This document shows, piece by piece, positions 27,036 to 38,178 of a stretch of 64,000 nucleotides of DNA; the first letter of the stretch is position 1; the number at the start of each line of letters is the position of its first letter. Source of the DNA: Dyadobacter sp. NIV53 (GTDB lineage Bacteria > Bacteroidota > Bacteroidia > Cytophagales > Spirosomataceae); NCBI RefSeq assembly GCF_019711195.1, contig NZ_CP081299.1, positions 3,038,001-3,102,000 of the forward strand, read 5' to 3'. Under the pieces are notes generated by a model. The model saw only the letters and a list, made by a program, of their open reading frames with translations. It was not told the origin of the DNA and did not search any database. Made by a program: the position numbers and the translations under genes.

Positions 27036-27764
27036 TTATTTCCTCAGTTTTTCAACCTGCCAGTAAGTAAATACCAGAAAAAGTACCATCAGGCTGATCA
27101 GATATATTACGTTCCTTGAATCGACAAGGCCTTTTCCCAAAGCGCTGTACTGAGCATCTAAAGCCATCCATGAAAATAACCCGGCAAAAAAGCCGCTTTC
27201 TAAAAGTAAAGAAACCGCGCCAAAACCGATATACCAGATAAACCCAAGAAAAACACCTAAAATAAAAGCAACTATCTGATTATCATTGAGTGAAGAGCAC
27301 CATATTCCCATAGCAACTAATACGCCGCAAAAAAGTATTAAGCCTATATAAGACCCGAATACGGCTGCTGAGTCAATATTACCTTTGGGATTACCTAACT
27401 GGTATACACTGATGTAATAGAGTATTGTGGGTGAAATTGTAATTAGTACTAAAGCCCAGTTAGCAAAAAACTTTCCCAGGATCAGGTCGCGGTTACGAAG
27501 CGGTTTGGTAAGAAGCAATTCCAGTGTACCTGTCCGGCTCTCTTCTGCCAGCGACCTCATTGTAATGGCAGGGATTAGAAAAAGCAACACATAAGGTGCC
27601 AATTTGAAGAAAGAACCAAGGTCAGCATATCCATAATCCAGTATGTTGGAATCAGGAAAAACCCAGACGATCAAACCGACAGCCGTTAAAAAGACAGCCA
27701 TTACAATATAGGCAATCAGGGAATTAAAAAAACTGCCAATTTCTTTCTGAAAAATTGCTAACAC
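27036..27764 (-). CDS. gldF: Gliding-motility ABC transporter permease GldF
   Basis: 242 residues with six membrane segments. It starts with the GldF/ABC-2-type opening MLAIFQKEIGSFFNSLIAYI and carries the signature loop ITMRSLAEESRTGTLELLLT, shared by permeases of the NosY/GldF type. In gliding Bacteroidota GldF works with GldG (a second membrane protein) and the ATPase GldA. Usually gldG follows gldF directly, but here the next gene on the strand is the SigK-like sigma gene. Thus either gldG is elsewhere or the transporter has a different partner. It follows two DUF4199 membrane protein genes. Confidence 0.85.
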   Translation of the reverse strand: MLAIFQKEIGSFFNSLIAYIVMAVFLTAVGLIVWVFPDSNILDYGYADLGSFFKLAPYVLLFLIPAITMRSLAEESRTGTLELLLTKPLRNRDLILGKFFANWALVLITISPTILYYISVYQLGNPKGNIDSAAVFGSYIGLILFCGVLVAMGIWCSSLNDNQIVAFILGVFLGFIWYIGFGAVSLLLESGFFAGLFSWMALDAQYSALGKGLVDSRNVIYLISLMVLFLVFTYWQVEKLRK

Positions 27765-27827
27765 GCTGTTTTAATGAAAATAAATAAAAAGTGATTTTTA
27801 ACCTAAATAATAATCCAGTGAATATTT

Positions 27828-28343
27828 TTACTCAAACACCGGTTTTTCTTTACGAAGGATTGCCGAAATAATAAGCGAAAGGATAAAGCCCATCAGTATA
27901 TACATAAAAACGCCCATAGCAAATGTAATTCCCGGTGACATAAATTTCTGGGAGAGCTCCATGGCCTGATCAATCTGGGAATCATCCATACCTTTTGCTT
28001 CCATATCTTCACGGGCTTTATCCATTACTTTTGTCATTAGTTCAGGATCGATGAACCTTATATAAAACATGGTAAACATCGAAGATAGAAAACCCAATAC
28101 TGCCGATAATAAAGCGCCAAGTCCCAATCCTTCGCCATAGGACATGAAACCTTTATTCTGCTGACGAAAATCTTTCATGGCCAAAACAATCACTACAATC
28201 AGAAATACAAATGACAATGTCGATAACAGCTGATTTTGGGAAAGTCCTGTAACATTAAGAATTGTTGTATAAACCATAATAATCACAGCGCCCACAACTC
28301 CGAATTTCAGAGCCACACGGGCGGTAGATGCTTTTTCTTCCAT
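27828..28343 (-). CDS. DUF4199 membrane protein
   Basis: 171 residues, four hydrophobic segments, with a polar loop between the third and fourth (about 100-130, rich in Met, Asp and Lys, MTKVMDKAREDMEAKGMDDS). This layout and KDFRQQNKGFMSYGEGLGLG after helix two are typical of the DUF4199 family, found almost only in Bacteroidota. Function is unknown. It lies 64 bases before gldF and 80 bases after a second protein of the same layout. Confidence 0.82.
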   Translation of the reverse strand: MEEKASTARVALKFGVVGAVIIMVYTTILNVTGLSQNQLLSTLSFVFLIVVIVLAMKDFRQQNKGFMSYGEGLGLGALLSAVLGFLSSMFTMFYIRFIDPELMTKVMDKAREDMEAKGMDDSQIDQAMELSQKFMSPGITFAMGVFMYILMGFILSLIISAILRKEKPVFE

Positions 28344-28422
28344 TTTAAAAGTTGTTTAGGGTAATTGGTTAGCCACTTAAAACCTGCTTATTTTCAGAAT
28401 TTTATGAATATAAATTTCAGGT

Positions 28423-28977
28423 CTATTTGTTATAAATGCCGTAATCCTGTCTTCTGAAAATAAGGGATATGACAAGAATCGGGATAATGCCTAAAATGAA
28501 CTTCTGAACAATTTCATTTTTAATAATAATAGATGGTTTATTATTTTGCACCACTTTATACATATCCAAAAATTCCGGATCAGTAAGGTAACTTAATTGC
28601 GTCTTGCGATCATGATTCAGCAGTTCTAATCCCGCCGAAATATAATCCGTAAAAACACTCGGATCTATATAAGAAACGAATAAGTAAATCAGCCATCCGT
28701 TAATGATGGCAGCTACACAAAGCACCACATAACCAATCGTAAGTGCTTCCCATAAATGCAGCAACCCATTTCCAACATTCTTGCGGTAATACCAGCATGC
28801 GCCCGAAATTAGAATGATAAAAATCCCCATATCCATTACACGTATATTACTAAGGGGCTCAGCTTTTAAAAAATATAATCCAAGAAAAAATATAAATACC
28901 AGCAGTCCCGTAATCAGACCGAAGACCATGGAAACTTTTAGCAGTGGTTTATTAAAATAATCAATTATTTGTTGCAT
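28423..28977 (-). CDS. DUF4199-like membrane protein (second, divergent)
   Basis: 184 residues, four hydrophobic segments. Topology and the order of features (two helices, polar link ACWYYRKNVGNGLLHLWEAL, helix, polar loop, last helix) match the DUF4199 protein encoded next to it, but sequence similarity by eye is low. The two are probably ancient tandem paralogues. The function is unknown. Confidence 0.7.
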   Translation of the reverse strand: MQQIIDYFNKPLLKVSMVFGLITGLLVFIFFLGLYFLKAEPLSNIRVMDMGIFIILISGACWYYRKNVGNGLLHLWEALTIGYVVLCVAAIINGWLIYLFVSYIDPSVFTDYISAGLELLNHDRKTQLSYLTDPEFLDMYKVVQNNKPSIIIKNEIVQKFILGIIPILVISLIFRRQDYGIYNK

Positions 28978-29063
28978 AATTTATTTAAAACGAAAAATAC
29001 GGCCACTTGATTAAGTGAACAGATCAAAATTTAAAGTTCAAAGTAAAATAGTTTAACCGTTTG

Positions 29064-30347
29064 TTAATCAAACCATTCCAGTTTATTATTATTGATTACA
29101 CCGCGTACTTTGCCTTTCAGGGTTTTTCCTAAAAATGGGGTATTTTTTGATTTTGAATAACTTTTATCAAAAACCCATTCGGTACCACTTTCAAAAAAAG
29201 TAAGGTTGGCATCTGCGCCTTCCTGAATATGTTCTTCCTGTAACCTTAAAATGTATCTTGGCTGGGAAGTTAGCTTTTCAATAATATCTTCAATGGACAA
29301 ACCACTATACATTACCGACAATGAAAAAGCAGTTTCCAGTCCGGTTATACCAAAATCAGCGTGATCAAATTCGAGATTTTTACTTTCCTCATCATGCGGA
29401 TTATGATCCGAAACGATTGCATTAATAGTTCCGTCGGCCAGACCTGTGCGAAGAGCAGATATGTCATCAGAGGAACGGAAAGGTGGATTTACTTTCAGAT
29501 TCGTATCAAAATCTAGCAAATCACTATCCTGAAATGCTAACTGATGTGCTGCTACATCACATGAAACCGGCAAACCTTTTAATTTGGCATTTCTGATCAG
29601 GCCAACAGCTTCTTTTGTTGAGATCAACGAAATATGTAATGCTGGAGACTGGGAAACATACATACTTTTTTCAAGTGCATATTCCAGTAATTTCAAATCC
29701 CGGTTCAGCATCATTTCTTCTGCCAGGGAAGGCATCCCTTTCATTCCGATCAGCGTGCTCGTTACACCTTCATGCATTTGTCCGTACAATGTCAGCTGGC
29801 GTTCTTCCGGGCGATTCATCAGCAGTGCATTCATGGGTTGTAAATACAGGATCGTTTTCAGGAAAAGATCTGCATTCTGAACAGGATTTTCGCCATCTGT
29901 AAAAGCGATAGCCCCGGCTTCGTGCAGGTCGATCATTTCTGTAAAATCAATCCCCTGTGCTTTACGTGTGATGGCCGCTGCGACGTGTAGTTTTACCAGC
30001 CCGCCACTGCCCGACTGACGAATATAGGTCAGCGTATCTTTACTATGCACTACCGGCTCGGAATTGGGCAATAACACAATTTCTGTGAATCCACCGCGGG
30101 CTGCTGCAACACGAACAGATGCCAGATCTTCTTTATGTTCAAAACCCGGATCACGGGAAGCTACACGCATATCAACCCATCCAACCGAAACGCAGAGCCC
30201 TGCTCCTTCTTTTATTTCAGCATTGCCTGCTTCCAGGTTTTCCCCAATCTGTTTTAATTTTCCGTTTTCTATCAGTAAATCTTTTAACTGACCGTTGAAA
30301 GGGGATTTCTTGTCTATTATCCGAACTGAGCGAACTAATAATTTCAT
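29064..30347 (-). CDS. Dihydroorotase-like protein, probably non-catalytic
   Basis: About 427 residues from the ATG at 30347. The whole chain follows the dihydroorotase fold: the GWVDM...RDPG.EHKEDL segment, FTDGENPV, VSDHNPHDEESK and the C-terminal GADANLTFF. But the metal site is mostly gone. The usual HxH after the Asp of strand 1 is R61-V-A63. The histidine expected in the MNHPE-like segment is Arg (LMNRPEER). The histidine normally before Val-Ser is Leu (HISLIST). Only the late Asp (SDHNPH) is kept. It is therefore unlikely to make or hydrolyse dihydroorotate alone. Inactive dihydroorotase homologues are known to support aspartate transcarbamoylase structurally in some bacteria; such a role is possible. 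It would normally be annotated pyrC. Confidence 0.88.
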   Translation of the reverse strand: MKLLVRSVRIIDKKSPFNGQLKDLLIENGKLKQIGENLEAGNAEIKEGAGLCVSVGWVDMRVASRDPGFEHKEDLASVRVAAARGGFTEIVLLPNSEPVVHSKDTLTYIRQSGSGGLVKLHVAAAITRKAQGIDFTEMIDLHEAGAIAFTDGENPVQNADLFLKTILYLQPMNALLMNRPEERQLTLYGQMHEGVTSTLIGMKGMPSLAEEMMLNRDLKLLEYALEKSMYVSQSPALHISLISTKEAVGLIRNAKLKGLPVSCDVAAHQLAFQDSDLLDFDTNLKVNPPFRSSDDISALRTGLADGTINAIVSDHNPHDEESKNLEFDHADFGITGLETAFSLSVMYSGLSIEDIIEKLTSQPRYILRLQEEHIQEGADANLTFFESGTEWVFDKSYSKSKNTPFLGKTLKGKVRGVINNNKLEWFD

Positions 30348-30401
30348 ATTTTTTATTACAAAAACTGTATCCGGAAAAAGGTTACAATCCATTCTATATT
30401 A

Positions 30402-30426
30402 CAAAAAAAAGCTCCCTACGGAGCTT
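30402..30426 (-). terminator. Terminator after gcvH
   Basis: A 7-bp stem (AAGCTCC / GGAGCTT) with a 4-base loop is followed on the minus strand by eight T. It lies just past the gcvH stop (30437) and separates gcvH from the dihydroorotase-like gene. Confidence 0.9.
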
Positions 30427-30436
30427 CAAGCTTTTA

Positions 30437-30817
30437 TCAGGCACCTATAAATTTTTGGTAATCTTCTGCTGAAAGTAGCCCGTCCATATCACCGGGATTT
30501 GATAAAGTTACTTTAACCATCCAGCCTTTTCCGTAAGGATCAGAATTAACCAGCTCCGGTTCGCCATCCAGCTCATCGTTCACTTCCACTACTGTTCCGT
30601 CCAGAGGAATAAATAAATCTGAAACTGTTTTTACCGCTTCAACCGATCCAAAAACTTCTCCTTTTTTTAAAGCATCACCAACAGTATTGATATCAACATA
30701 AACAATATCACCAAGCTCCTGTTGTGCGTGGTCTGTAATTCCTATAAATGCAGTATCTCCTTCGATACGAATCCATTCATGATCTTCGGTATATTTCAGT
30801 TCAGATGGGAAATCCAT
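30437..30817 (-). CDS. gcvH: Glycine cleavage system H protein
   Basis: About 126 residues from the ATG at 30817 (MDFPSELKYTEDHEWIR), the usual GcvH start; the frame is open back to 30853. It carries a lipoyl group that shuttles the aminomethyl unit between the P, T and L proteins of the glycine cleavage system. The lipoylated lysine is in FGSVEAVKTVSDL. HEWIRIEGDTAFIGITDHAQ and DPYGKGWMVKV are family hallmarks. It lies directly after sprA, 78 bases from its stop; the sprA-gcvH neighbourhood occurs in other Bacteroidota. P and T proteins are not in the window. Confidence 0.96.
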   Translation of the reverse strand: MDFPSELKYTEDHEWIRIEGDTAFIGITDHAQQELGDIVYVDINTVGDALKKGEVFGSVEAVKTVSDLFIPLDGTVVEVNDELDGEPELVNSDPYGKGWMVKVTLSNPGDMDGLLSAEDYQKFIGA

Positions 30818-30895
30818 AATATAATTAGTGTAAGTTTTGAAAAGCCTTTCCATCGCAAATTACACGATGTAGACTGTATTTTCCAAATGGAAATT

Positions 30896-33800
30896 TTATT
30901 CTGCCAAATTGAACTTGATTTGCACACCGCCGGAAGTACTGGCTCTGTAAAAAGAGTTGGAAACCAATGGATCATTAAACATCCTGTCAAAGTAAAATTG
31001 AAGGCTTAATCTATTGTTAACCATATAATTAACAGTTGGGCGAAGCTGGAAATTAATGTTACCCGATATTGGTATGTTTTCACCATCAAATTTGCGCTGA
31101 ATGGCACGCGTATCGCGGAATGTAAGGCCCAGCTGCATGGTCATATCGTTTTTCAGCTTTTTCTTTACACCATTGATCTTAAATGGCAAAGGAACATTGT
31201 TCTTGGTAAAACCGATATTGATTGTAACATCCTGATTAAAAAGCTCAGCAACCTGTGCATTTGAAAGATTTAAAGCCACCGTTCTGTCACGGTTATATTC
31301 CAGACGGGCAGTGATCTTATTTTGCGTCCGGAATTCCACACCCAAAAGTGGCTGGAACCTTTCTGCAAGTGTTATTGTGCTCATAGAGAATACAGGAATA
31401 TACTGCCCGAGGTCATTCAGCCTCGACGACAATGGATAACCGGTCACAGCAAGGTTTACATACAGAGATGTATAATCAAGGGAAGATGTAAAATTACCAA
31501 CACTGTAATCAGAGCTATATTTGTGTTTGATGGTAAAAGAGCTGAACAACCTTTTAAACATAGGCAGCTGCGCCAGGCCGCTATAGCTCAAATCCCAGTT
31601 AGGCATTGGAAATTTCAGGAACGGATTGGTACGGACCTTACTCGTATCAGCAGTTCCTTTACCCGAATAAGCTGCGAAAAAAGCTGCGATCAATACGTCC
31701 TGTGATGTTTCATTATATTCACCCTTTACATCCGAATGATTCCGGTTACTCAGAACTTCAATCATTTTTGCGCGGTAAGCCCTGAACTTATCAAACACCG
31801 GAGAAGAATTATCCCTGTTCTGTTTGGTAAATGCAGTACGGAAAGACCAGAACGACATACTGAACTGTCCGTTCCGTAATGGGCTCTGCGAAGTATACAG
31901 ACCCGTAGAATCCGGCCTGTAAAATTCCTGATACGCATCCTGACGTGTTAATCTCACGTCGATAATCATTCTGAAATCTTTAAATGGTTCCAGGGTTGTA
32001 CCGGCTGCAAACTTTTTGGCGATGGTTTGTTGAAACGGCTGGTTTTGAACCTGGCTTTTAGTTATCCAGCCTTTATCACCAGCTTTTATCTGAAAGTTAC
32101 GGTCTTGTTGTCCGAGTACAAATGGTAATCCCGGAGCATTGGCATTATCAAGTCCAAAATATTGGGGAGCTCTGAGATAACCTGGAAGAGCCGTTGTCTC
32201 CAGTACGGAATAACTGAAATTGATCCCTCTCACAGTCATCAGCGCACGTGTTATATTTTTTACAATATCCGTGGTACGCATATCTATGTCTTCAATATCA
32301 CCCGGGCTCCGAGCAAAATTCTTGCGTACAGCCGAAGGTGTATTGGCAAATTTCAGGTAACGCAACTTATTATAAAGCAATACAAAATCGACTTTGCCCG
32401 TAACACCTCTTTCCCTGCTGTTCCGGATGATATCACCAAAAGGCGCACCGGTAGTATCCACCAGTCCTAATGCATTCGCCTGATATGAGTATCCGATAGA
32501 GTGTTTGTAATCTGCCGTCATCCAGTCGAGAACAGGAATTTTGTCAAGCGGCAAACGATAGGTAAAATCAATCTTCTGATCGAAGTTTTTCATACGGCCC
32601 AGTTTTTTAAAATTGGACCATAACGAATCTTTTTTCGCCGATGTATTAATATCTCCCGTTGGCTCATCAATAATAGAATTAGCGGAAGAATTATACGACA
32701 GTGTCATATTTTTGGTCAGGTTCCAGCTGAAATCATAATACCGGTTAAACCAGAAATATTTTTCATAAGTAGGCAGAATCCCATCCGTAGTAAGATCCGA
32801 ATTTCTTAACTGGGTTTTCAGGAAACGGCGGTCTACATCAGCCCGTACCGAAACCATATTTGGAAGTAGTGTCAGGTTAAAATCTTTGATCAGTTCAGCC
32901 CAGCGATTTTTAGCTGCAAAGTTTTTAAACGGTTCAAATGCTTTTGGCTGACTGCTGTAAACATAGGCTATCCCACCTTTATACATGCGCTGCGAATATT
33001 CCTGAGTCAGGATATTTCTTCTCCTGTCGTCACTGAAAGCATACGTAAAAGATAAATTCTCAAAATCATAAAAGTGATTTCTGACGCCCTGCTTTGTCTT
33101 AACTTTCCGGACATTAGAAAAATTTATTCCTCTTTTCACGGCATTCTCTTCTACCATCCGGCTGTACCCGTCTCTTTCGTCCGACGATAAATTGGCCAGA
33201 GTAGTATTAAGCGGTGTATCCGGATCAAGCGGATCAAAGTGTGGTTTTACATTTCTGCGGTCATAACTCACAAATACAGGAATACTAAATCCCCAGCTTT
33301 GCGGCAGTAATTTGTCCAGTGCAATATTGGAAGAAAGGCCATACTCTGTTGTTAAATTCCTTGTCCGTTCACCTATCCGCTGCTGTACACTTCCAAACCC
33401 GAAAGTTTCAACCCGGCCGGAAGCGGTTAATGTCGCAAAATCCGCAAGTTTGGCATCCAGCTGCGCAATGGCTGCTACGCCTCCGGTTTCATCAAAACCT
33501 TCCACATGCATCTCATCCACCCAGATACAGAAACTCTTTGAGACTTCATCGGCAGATTTTGAATTGGTCATCCCGATCATCATCACTCTTACCGAACTTA
33601 AATCAGGATTTCCAACAACTGTAATATTGTATCGCCCGTCAGAAGTAGGTACCGTATAAGGCACGCTCTGGTTCCTGCCAATTTCCTTATTCCTGGTTGC
33701 TTTTGCACTGATCAGATCTGCCAGTAAAATATTAAGTTCATTCGCTTCCGGCCATACTTCCGTTGGAGTGGCTGCCGTAGTTCTGGATGCCTGCAGTTTG

Positions 33801-36800
33801 GATATATCAATTTCATAATAGTTCTGCGTAATGTCGGTTCCAATCCGCATGAATGCACCAACCATATTGTCCTCTTCACGTTCGTTGTGCATGTGCACGT
33901 ACATCCGTAATCTTTTCCTGAATAATAAATCCAGGTTTACATTTTTATACACAGCACGGGAATCCCCGTCACGAAGATCGGTAACGCACAAACTCATGGA
34001 TTGCTCATTCAGAAGCAAAGGCGGCCTTTGTGTATTGTCCTGATCGCGTATCCAGCCTGGAGGAATAGTGTAAACGTATTTATTATTCTCGTTGTTCTTC
34101 TGGCCATTTTCTTCAATACTTACTGTACCAACCGTAAATTTGGCATCGTAAGGTTCCGGAACTTCCTGCAATCCACCGTCATCCAGATTCGATGTATATT
34201 TCCGGTATTGCTGGCCTACCATTTGTAATTGTGCAAAACGTAGCACAACCGGTTGCTCAAACTCAGTCAGGTACATCCGCATAAAACGAATTGACTTAAA
34301 CCCATTTATTGCACCAACCTGTCCCGTAAACTCTTTGATAGGTACCCTGAATAAATACCAGCTTTGCCCATCTGCTGTATTAACCGATTTATCAACAATA
34401 AAGCCTTTTCCTATTGCAAGTTCTCCGGGTTTGAGATCTATTTCATATTCGTAATAAGCTTCGTTATCATTAATGGTATTGTCGACATTCATATCCTCAC
34501 CATCAGGAACATTGGTGGAAGATGGTGTAACGTCTGCTGAACGTCCTGCACTTTCAGGAGAGTTGTTCTCCATTCCAACATAATTTTTGTAACGCTCAAT
34601 GATTTTCAGGTTAGCTGCGTCCTGTTCAGCTCCCAGAAAGAACTGAAAATCGTCACCAGAAGGGTCACCCATAATTCTTGCTTTGGCTTCGGCACTTAGA
34701 TTTGCAGGAAGACGATCAAGATATGATTTAAAAAATACCCTTTCCTCATCGTTGCTTAATCCATCCAGACCTACATCCTGTTTCTCCCGTGCTCCGTTTT
34801 CATTCGTAAAAGCATTGATCAGATATTGTGATTTTGTAACATATCCCCAAGCCGTGGAATCTACATTGGTACCTACTACTTTTGGTACAATAGGAAGTCC
34901 ATTCTCAAAGTTATATCGTTCGTCGGGAATGGCATCTTCGGAAATATCTCCCAAATTGAATACCAGTTTTCCACCTGTTGTATTCACTTTGTTTTCAGTT
35001 CCATCCTGCACAATTCCATTTCCCTTGCCATCGTTGATGAACGGATCAAGCATCCAGAACTCAATACTTTCAATGTTGGCATTATCAAAATCATTGTCTG
35101 AAGTTATGGCCCTGCTCAATGCACCAAAATTTTGCTTTGGTAATTTAAGCCGTCCGTCGGTAGCCAGGTCTGTATTGTAATTATACATTCCTCTTTCAGA
35201 AGGATAATAGGCAATGTCAAGAATATTCTGAGGGTAAGTTACTAAACCAGCAATAGCACGGTTTGGAAAAATCTGATTGGGCAGGTATAGTTTTGCATAA
35301 TAATTTGCACGGTCCGCATCTGTGATATTTGCAGGCGGCGTATATCCGCCACCTAATCCCTGCGCTCCACCAAAAATATTGTCGATTGTGTAGGCCGAAA
35401 TTTTTGCACGTTTGTAACCATAACTTAATGAAGTACCAGCTATACCATTACTAAACTTAGCAGGCACACTTGCCACTCTCCATTTTTGCGGTTGTCTGGC
35501 CAGATCATAAACAGTACGTGCGGCTTCAAAGTCATCAACAAGTGAGCGGTTATTTACGTCTTTGGATACACCGGGGAAAAGTTTGGCTACCTCGGCCTTA
35601 AACTGGATACTAGACATTTCCTTGGTTTGCAGAAATGGCAACCTGTCAAGCCACTTCGTCAGAAACGGTACATCTTTCCTGAGATTGATGTCAAATCCGA
35701 GCATTGTATTATTCACAGGTTCGTTACCAATAGATACACGCGTCAGAAACCCGGCTGTTCTTTCACGGTATTTCATGGCCGTCATCCCAATGCTCAAATC
35801 CCGGTTTACAACATAATCCAAACGGGTCCCTAACAAAGAACGCGTCTGGTTCTGAAACATATCGGGGCGTTCATATTCAATTACGATTTCGCGGCCTGAG
35901 TTTAAAATACTCTGGTTAAGCAATCTGACGCGGCCTAGCTGTGCTTCCACCAGATAATCAGAACCAGCTGATAATGGAACACCACCGGAAGTAACCGTTA
36001 CCGAAGTTTCCAAAACACCAAATGGCAATGATACTTCTGCTCCTTCGCTGGACTGATAAGACCCTTTCAGAAAAAATTTGTTCCTTTCTGTGATCTGCTG
36101 AGCATCTATCATGGTTTTGCTATATAGCTCACCAAACACATATTTGCTACGGTACTGATCTTCTCCTGACCCGAATTTTTTAGAAAGTGTACTTCCAAAT
36201 GGTTCAAGTACGGGGAATATAATCCTGCCGGTTTTGCTATCTACCGTTATTCCTTCTACAAAGTCAAAATTACCATCCGGCTGCAAGTCATTGACAGGAT
36301 TCAGCCGGTCCAGTCCAAAGAGGCGTATCAACGGTACGTTGGCAATACTACTTTCCTGAAGATTGGGATTATCTATACCAGTTAAATCATCCTTATAAAT
36401 AACCCGAAGCTGAAATCCTTGTTTCTCGATCTGGCTGGTTCCTAATGAGTACACATTTTTCATCATCAGGTTCCACATCGGCAGATTTGTATTGTTCCGA
36501 AGCGTTGAAGATTTTAATAATTTTAAAGCAATTACTTCATCATCTGTTCTTGCCTGATAATCTTCTGTAAGCTCTCCGACTTTATAAGCTCTTCCGTTTA
36601 ATGTATATTCATAAGCAACCGCAAGAACTTCGTCATTTCTAAGTGTATTGGTTAAAGAAATATAACCCAGTTGGGGCTGAAAAACATAATCTGTTCCGGC
36701 AACCAGCCTTTTAGCACCTCTTAACAATTCGTAATCTTTGGTTTTTTCAAATCCCAGAGCAGTTATTGCCGAATTTGTATTATCAACCTGTCTGAATGCA

Positions 36801-38075
36801 GCATTGGTTTGTAAGTTTTTATACAATCCGTTTGCCGCATTGTCACCTGGAGAAGTTCTATTAATCGGCTGAAGAGTAGCGTTTGCTGCTTTAAATGGAG
36901 CAGGTTCACCCATATCCGCAAATCCGACAACATTTCTTAAAGACGAAGTTGTTGTTGTCCTATTGGTTACATACACCTCGATTCTGGTTACTGTAACGCC
37001 GGAAGTAATGGTTGGAGTTGTTGTTAGCGAAGATTCATAAATATTTCTAAAAGTATTGTGACAGAAAGAAATTCCGGTTCTCGTCATAAGTATCAGCGCG
37101 AATCTCGTATTCCCTTCCCTGTGCCCCACCTCTCAAAACGATTCTTTCTTTACTTGATTTCTGTTGGGAAGCAACGAAAGTCGCCTTTAATCTCCCAAAC
37201 TGGAAATCCGTTTTTATCCCGAACAAATTCTGGACACCCGGAATTAACTGGCTGTTAATAGCCCAGTTAATATTTCCTGCTTCAATTTTTTTAATAAAGC
37301 TTTCCTCGGGATTTTTATAATTCAGTTTTATCGCATTCTCAAAATTGAAGTTGGCTTTCGTATCAAAGTTGGTCTGGAAACCAAGCATATCTCCCAGCCG
37401 GGCGTCAAAGTTGATATTGATCTGTTCGTTAAAGATAAATTGGGTATTTCGTCTCTGACGGATCGGAATAGAAGGATTATCCAAAAACTGGTTCATTACT
37501 CCCAAATCGAGAGAAACAAATCCGGTAGGTTTAAAATTAATGAAGTCATCACCAAGCAGTTTTGAAATAGCCGGCGGCATATCCAGTTTAGGCAAAAGTC
37601 CGCGGGCACCCATTGCGCTTTTGCCATCCTGCCTGCCAGCATATTCGCGCAGCAGGCTTTTGTAAGCCCTGTCTTCCTGAACTTTATCATATTGTTCAAG
37701 ATTCATACCTTCCGGTGCCCTGAAATCCAGATTTCCTGTTGGTGTTTCAATGCTCTCTGATACAGCAATCTTTCCGGAACTATCCAGCAAAATAGAGGTA
37801 GAAATATTGGAAGGGTCTTTCAGATAAAAGGGCGAACGGGGCCTTGGCTGGGCAAATTTGTTAGAATAATAATCCTTCCAGCGCATGATGAACTGGTTGC
37901 CGGATCTATCAATATTTTTTTTGGTAGTATCATTTACCAGCGTGTCGGCCAATAAGGCCCAATCTCCCGGTTCACTGGAATAAACATTCGTCTCAACCGA
38001 CAAAGAAGCCAGCATCACCCCGCAGGTGGATATTGTGAATGTCTTAAAAAGTAAAGAGTAAAGTGCTGACGACAA
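30896..38075 (-). pseudogene. sprA: SprA, type IX secretion outer-membrane translocon, with a single-base frameshift
   Basis: The two frames together give about 2392 residues, the normal SprA size. SprA (Sov) is the very large beta-barrel through which T9SS cargo leaves the cell and is needed for gliding. The N-terminal piece (38075 to about 37049) ends ...TYDENRNFFLSQYF, then hits a stop. The other frame continues RNIYESSLTTTPTITSGVTV and RIEVYVTNRTTTTSSLRNVV, exactly the expected SprA continuation. Deleting one base of the 4-base A/T run at 37049-37052 restores one frame; the total span is 3n+1. Everything else looks intact, down to the C-terminal GVQIKFNLAE. Since loss of SprA would disable T9SS, and a T9SS-tailed protein is intact nearby, a sequence error is likelier than a true pseudogene. 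Upstream is ruvA; downstream gcvH. Confidence 0.9.
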
Positions 38076-38178
38076 GGCTAATATTCTTATTTAGAGAAGG
38101 TTACTGCTACGATCCTATTCATCATATCCAATAATGGTTAAAGTATGCGATATCCTGCTAACAACCATTTCCACACAG

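Noticed and set aside
26865..27119. Small plus-strand ORF over the gldF 3' end
   Set aside because: It overlaps the gldF gene antisense and has no recognisable features.
29064..30347. Ordinary catalytic dihydroorotase (PyrC)
   Set aside because: Most metal-binding residues are replaced, so a functional pyrC call is not supported.
33312..35833. Plus-strand ORFs of 66-165 residues inside sprA
   Set aside because: They are antisense to a conserved coding sequence, overlap each other and show no domain or signal features.
37043..37060. Programmed ribosomal frameshifting in sprA
   Set aside because: No classical slippery heptamer or downstream pseudoknot is evident, and SprA is not known to use frameshifting; an extra base in AAAA is simpler.
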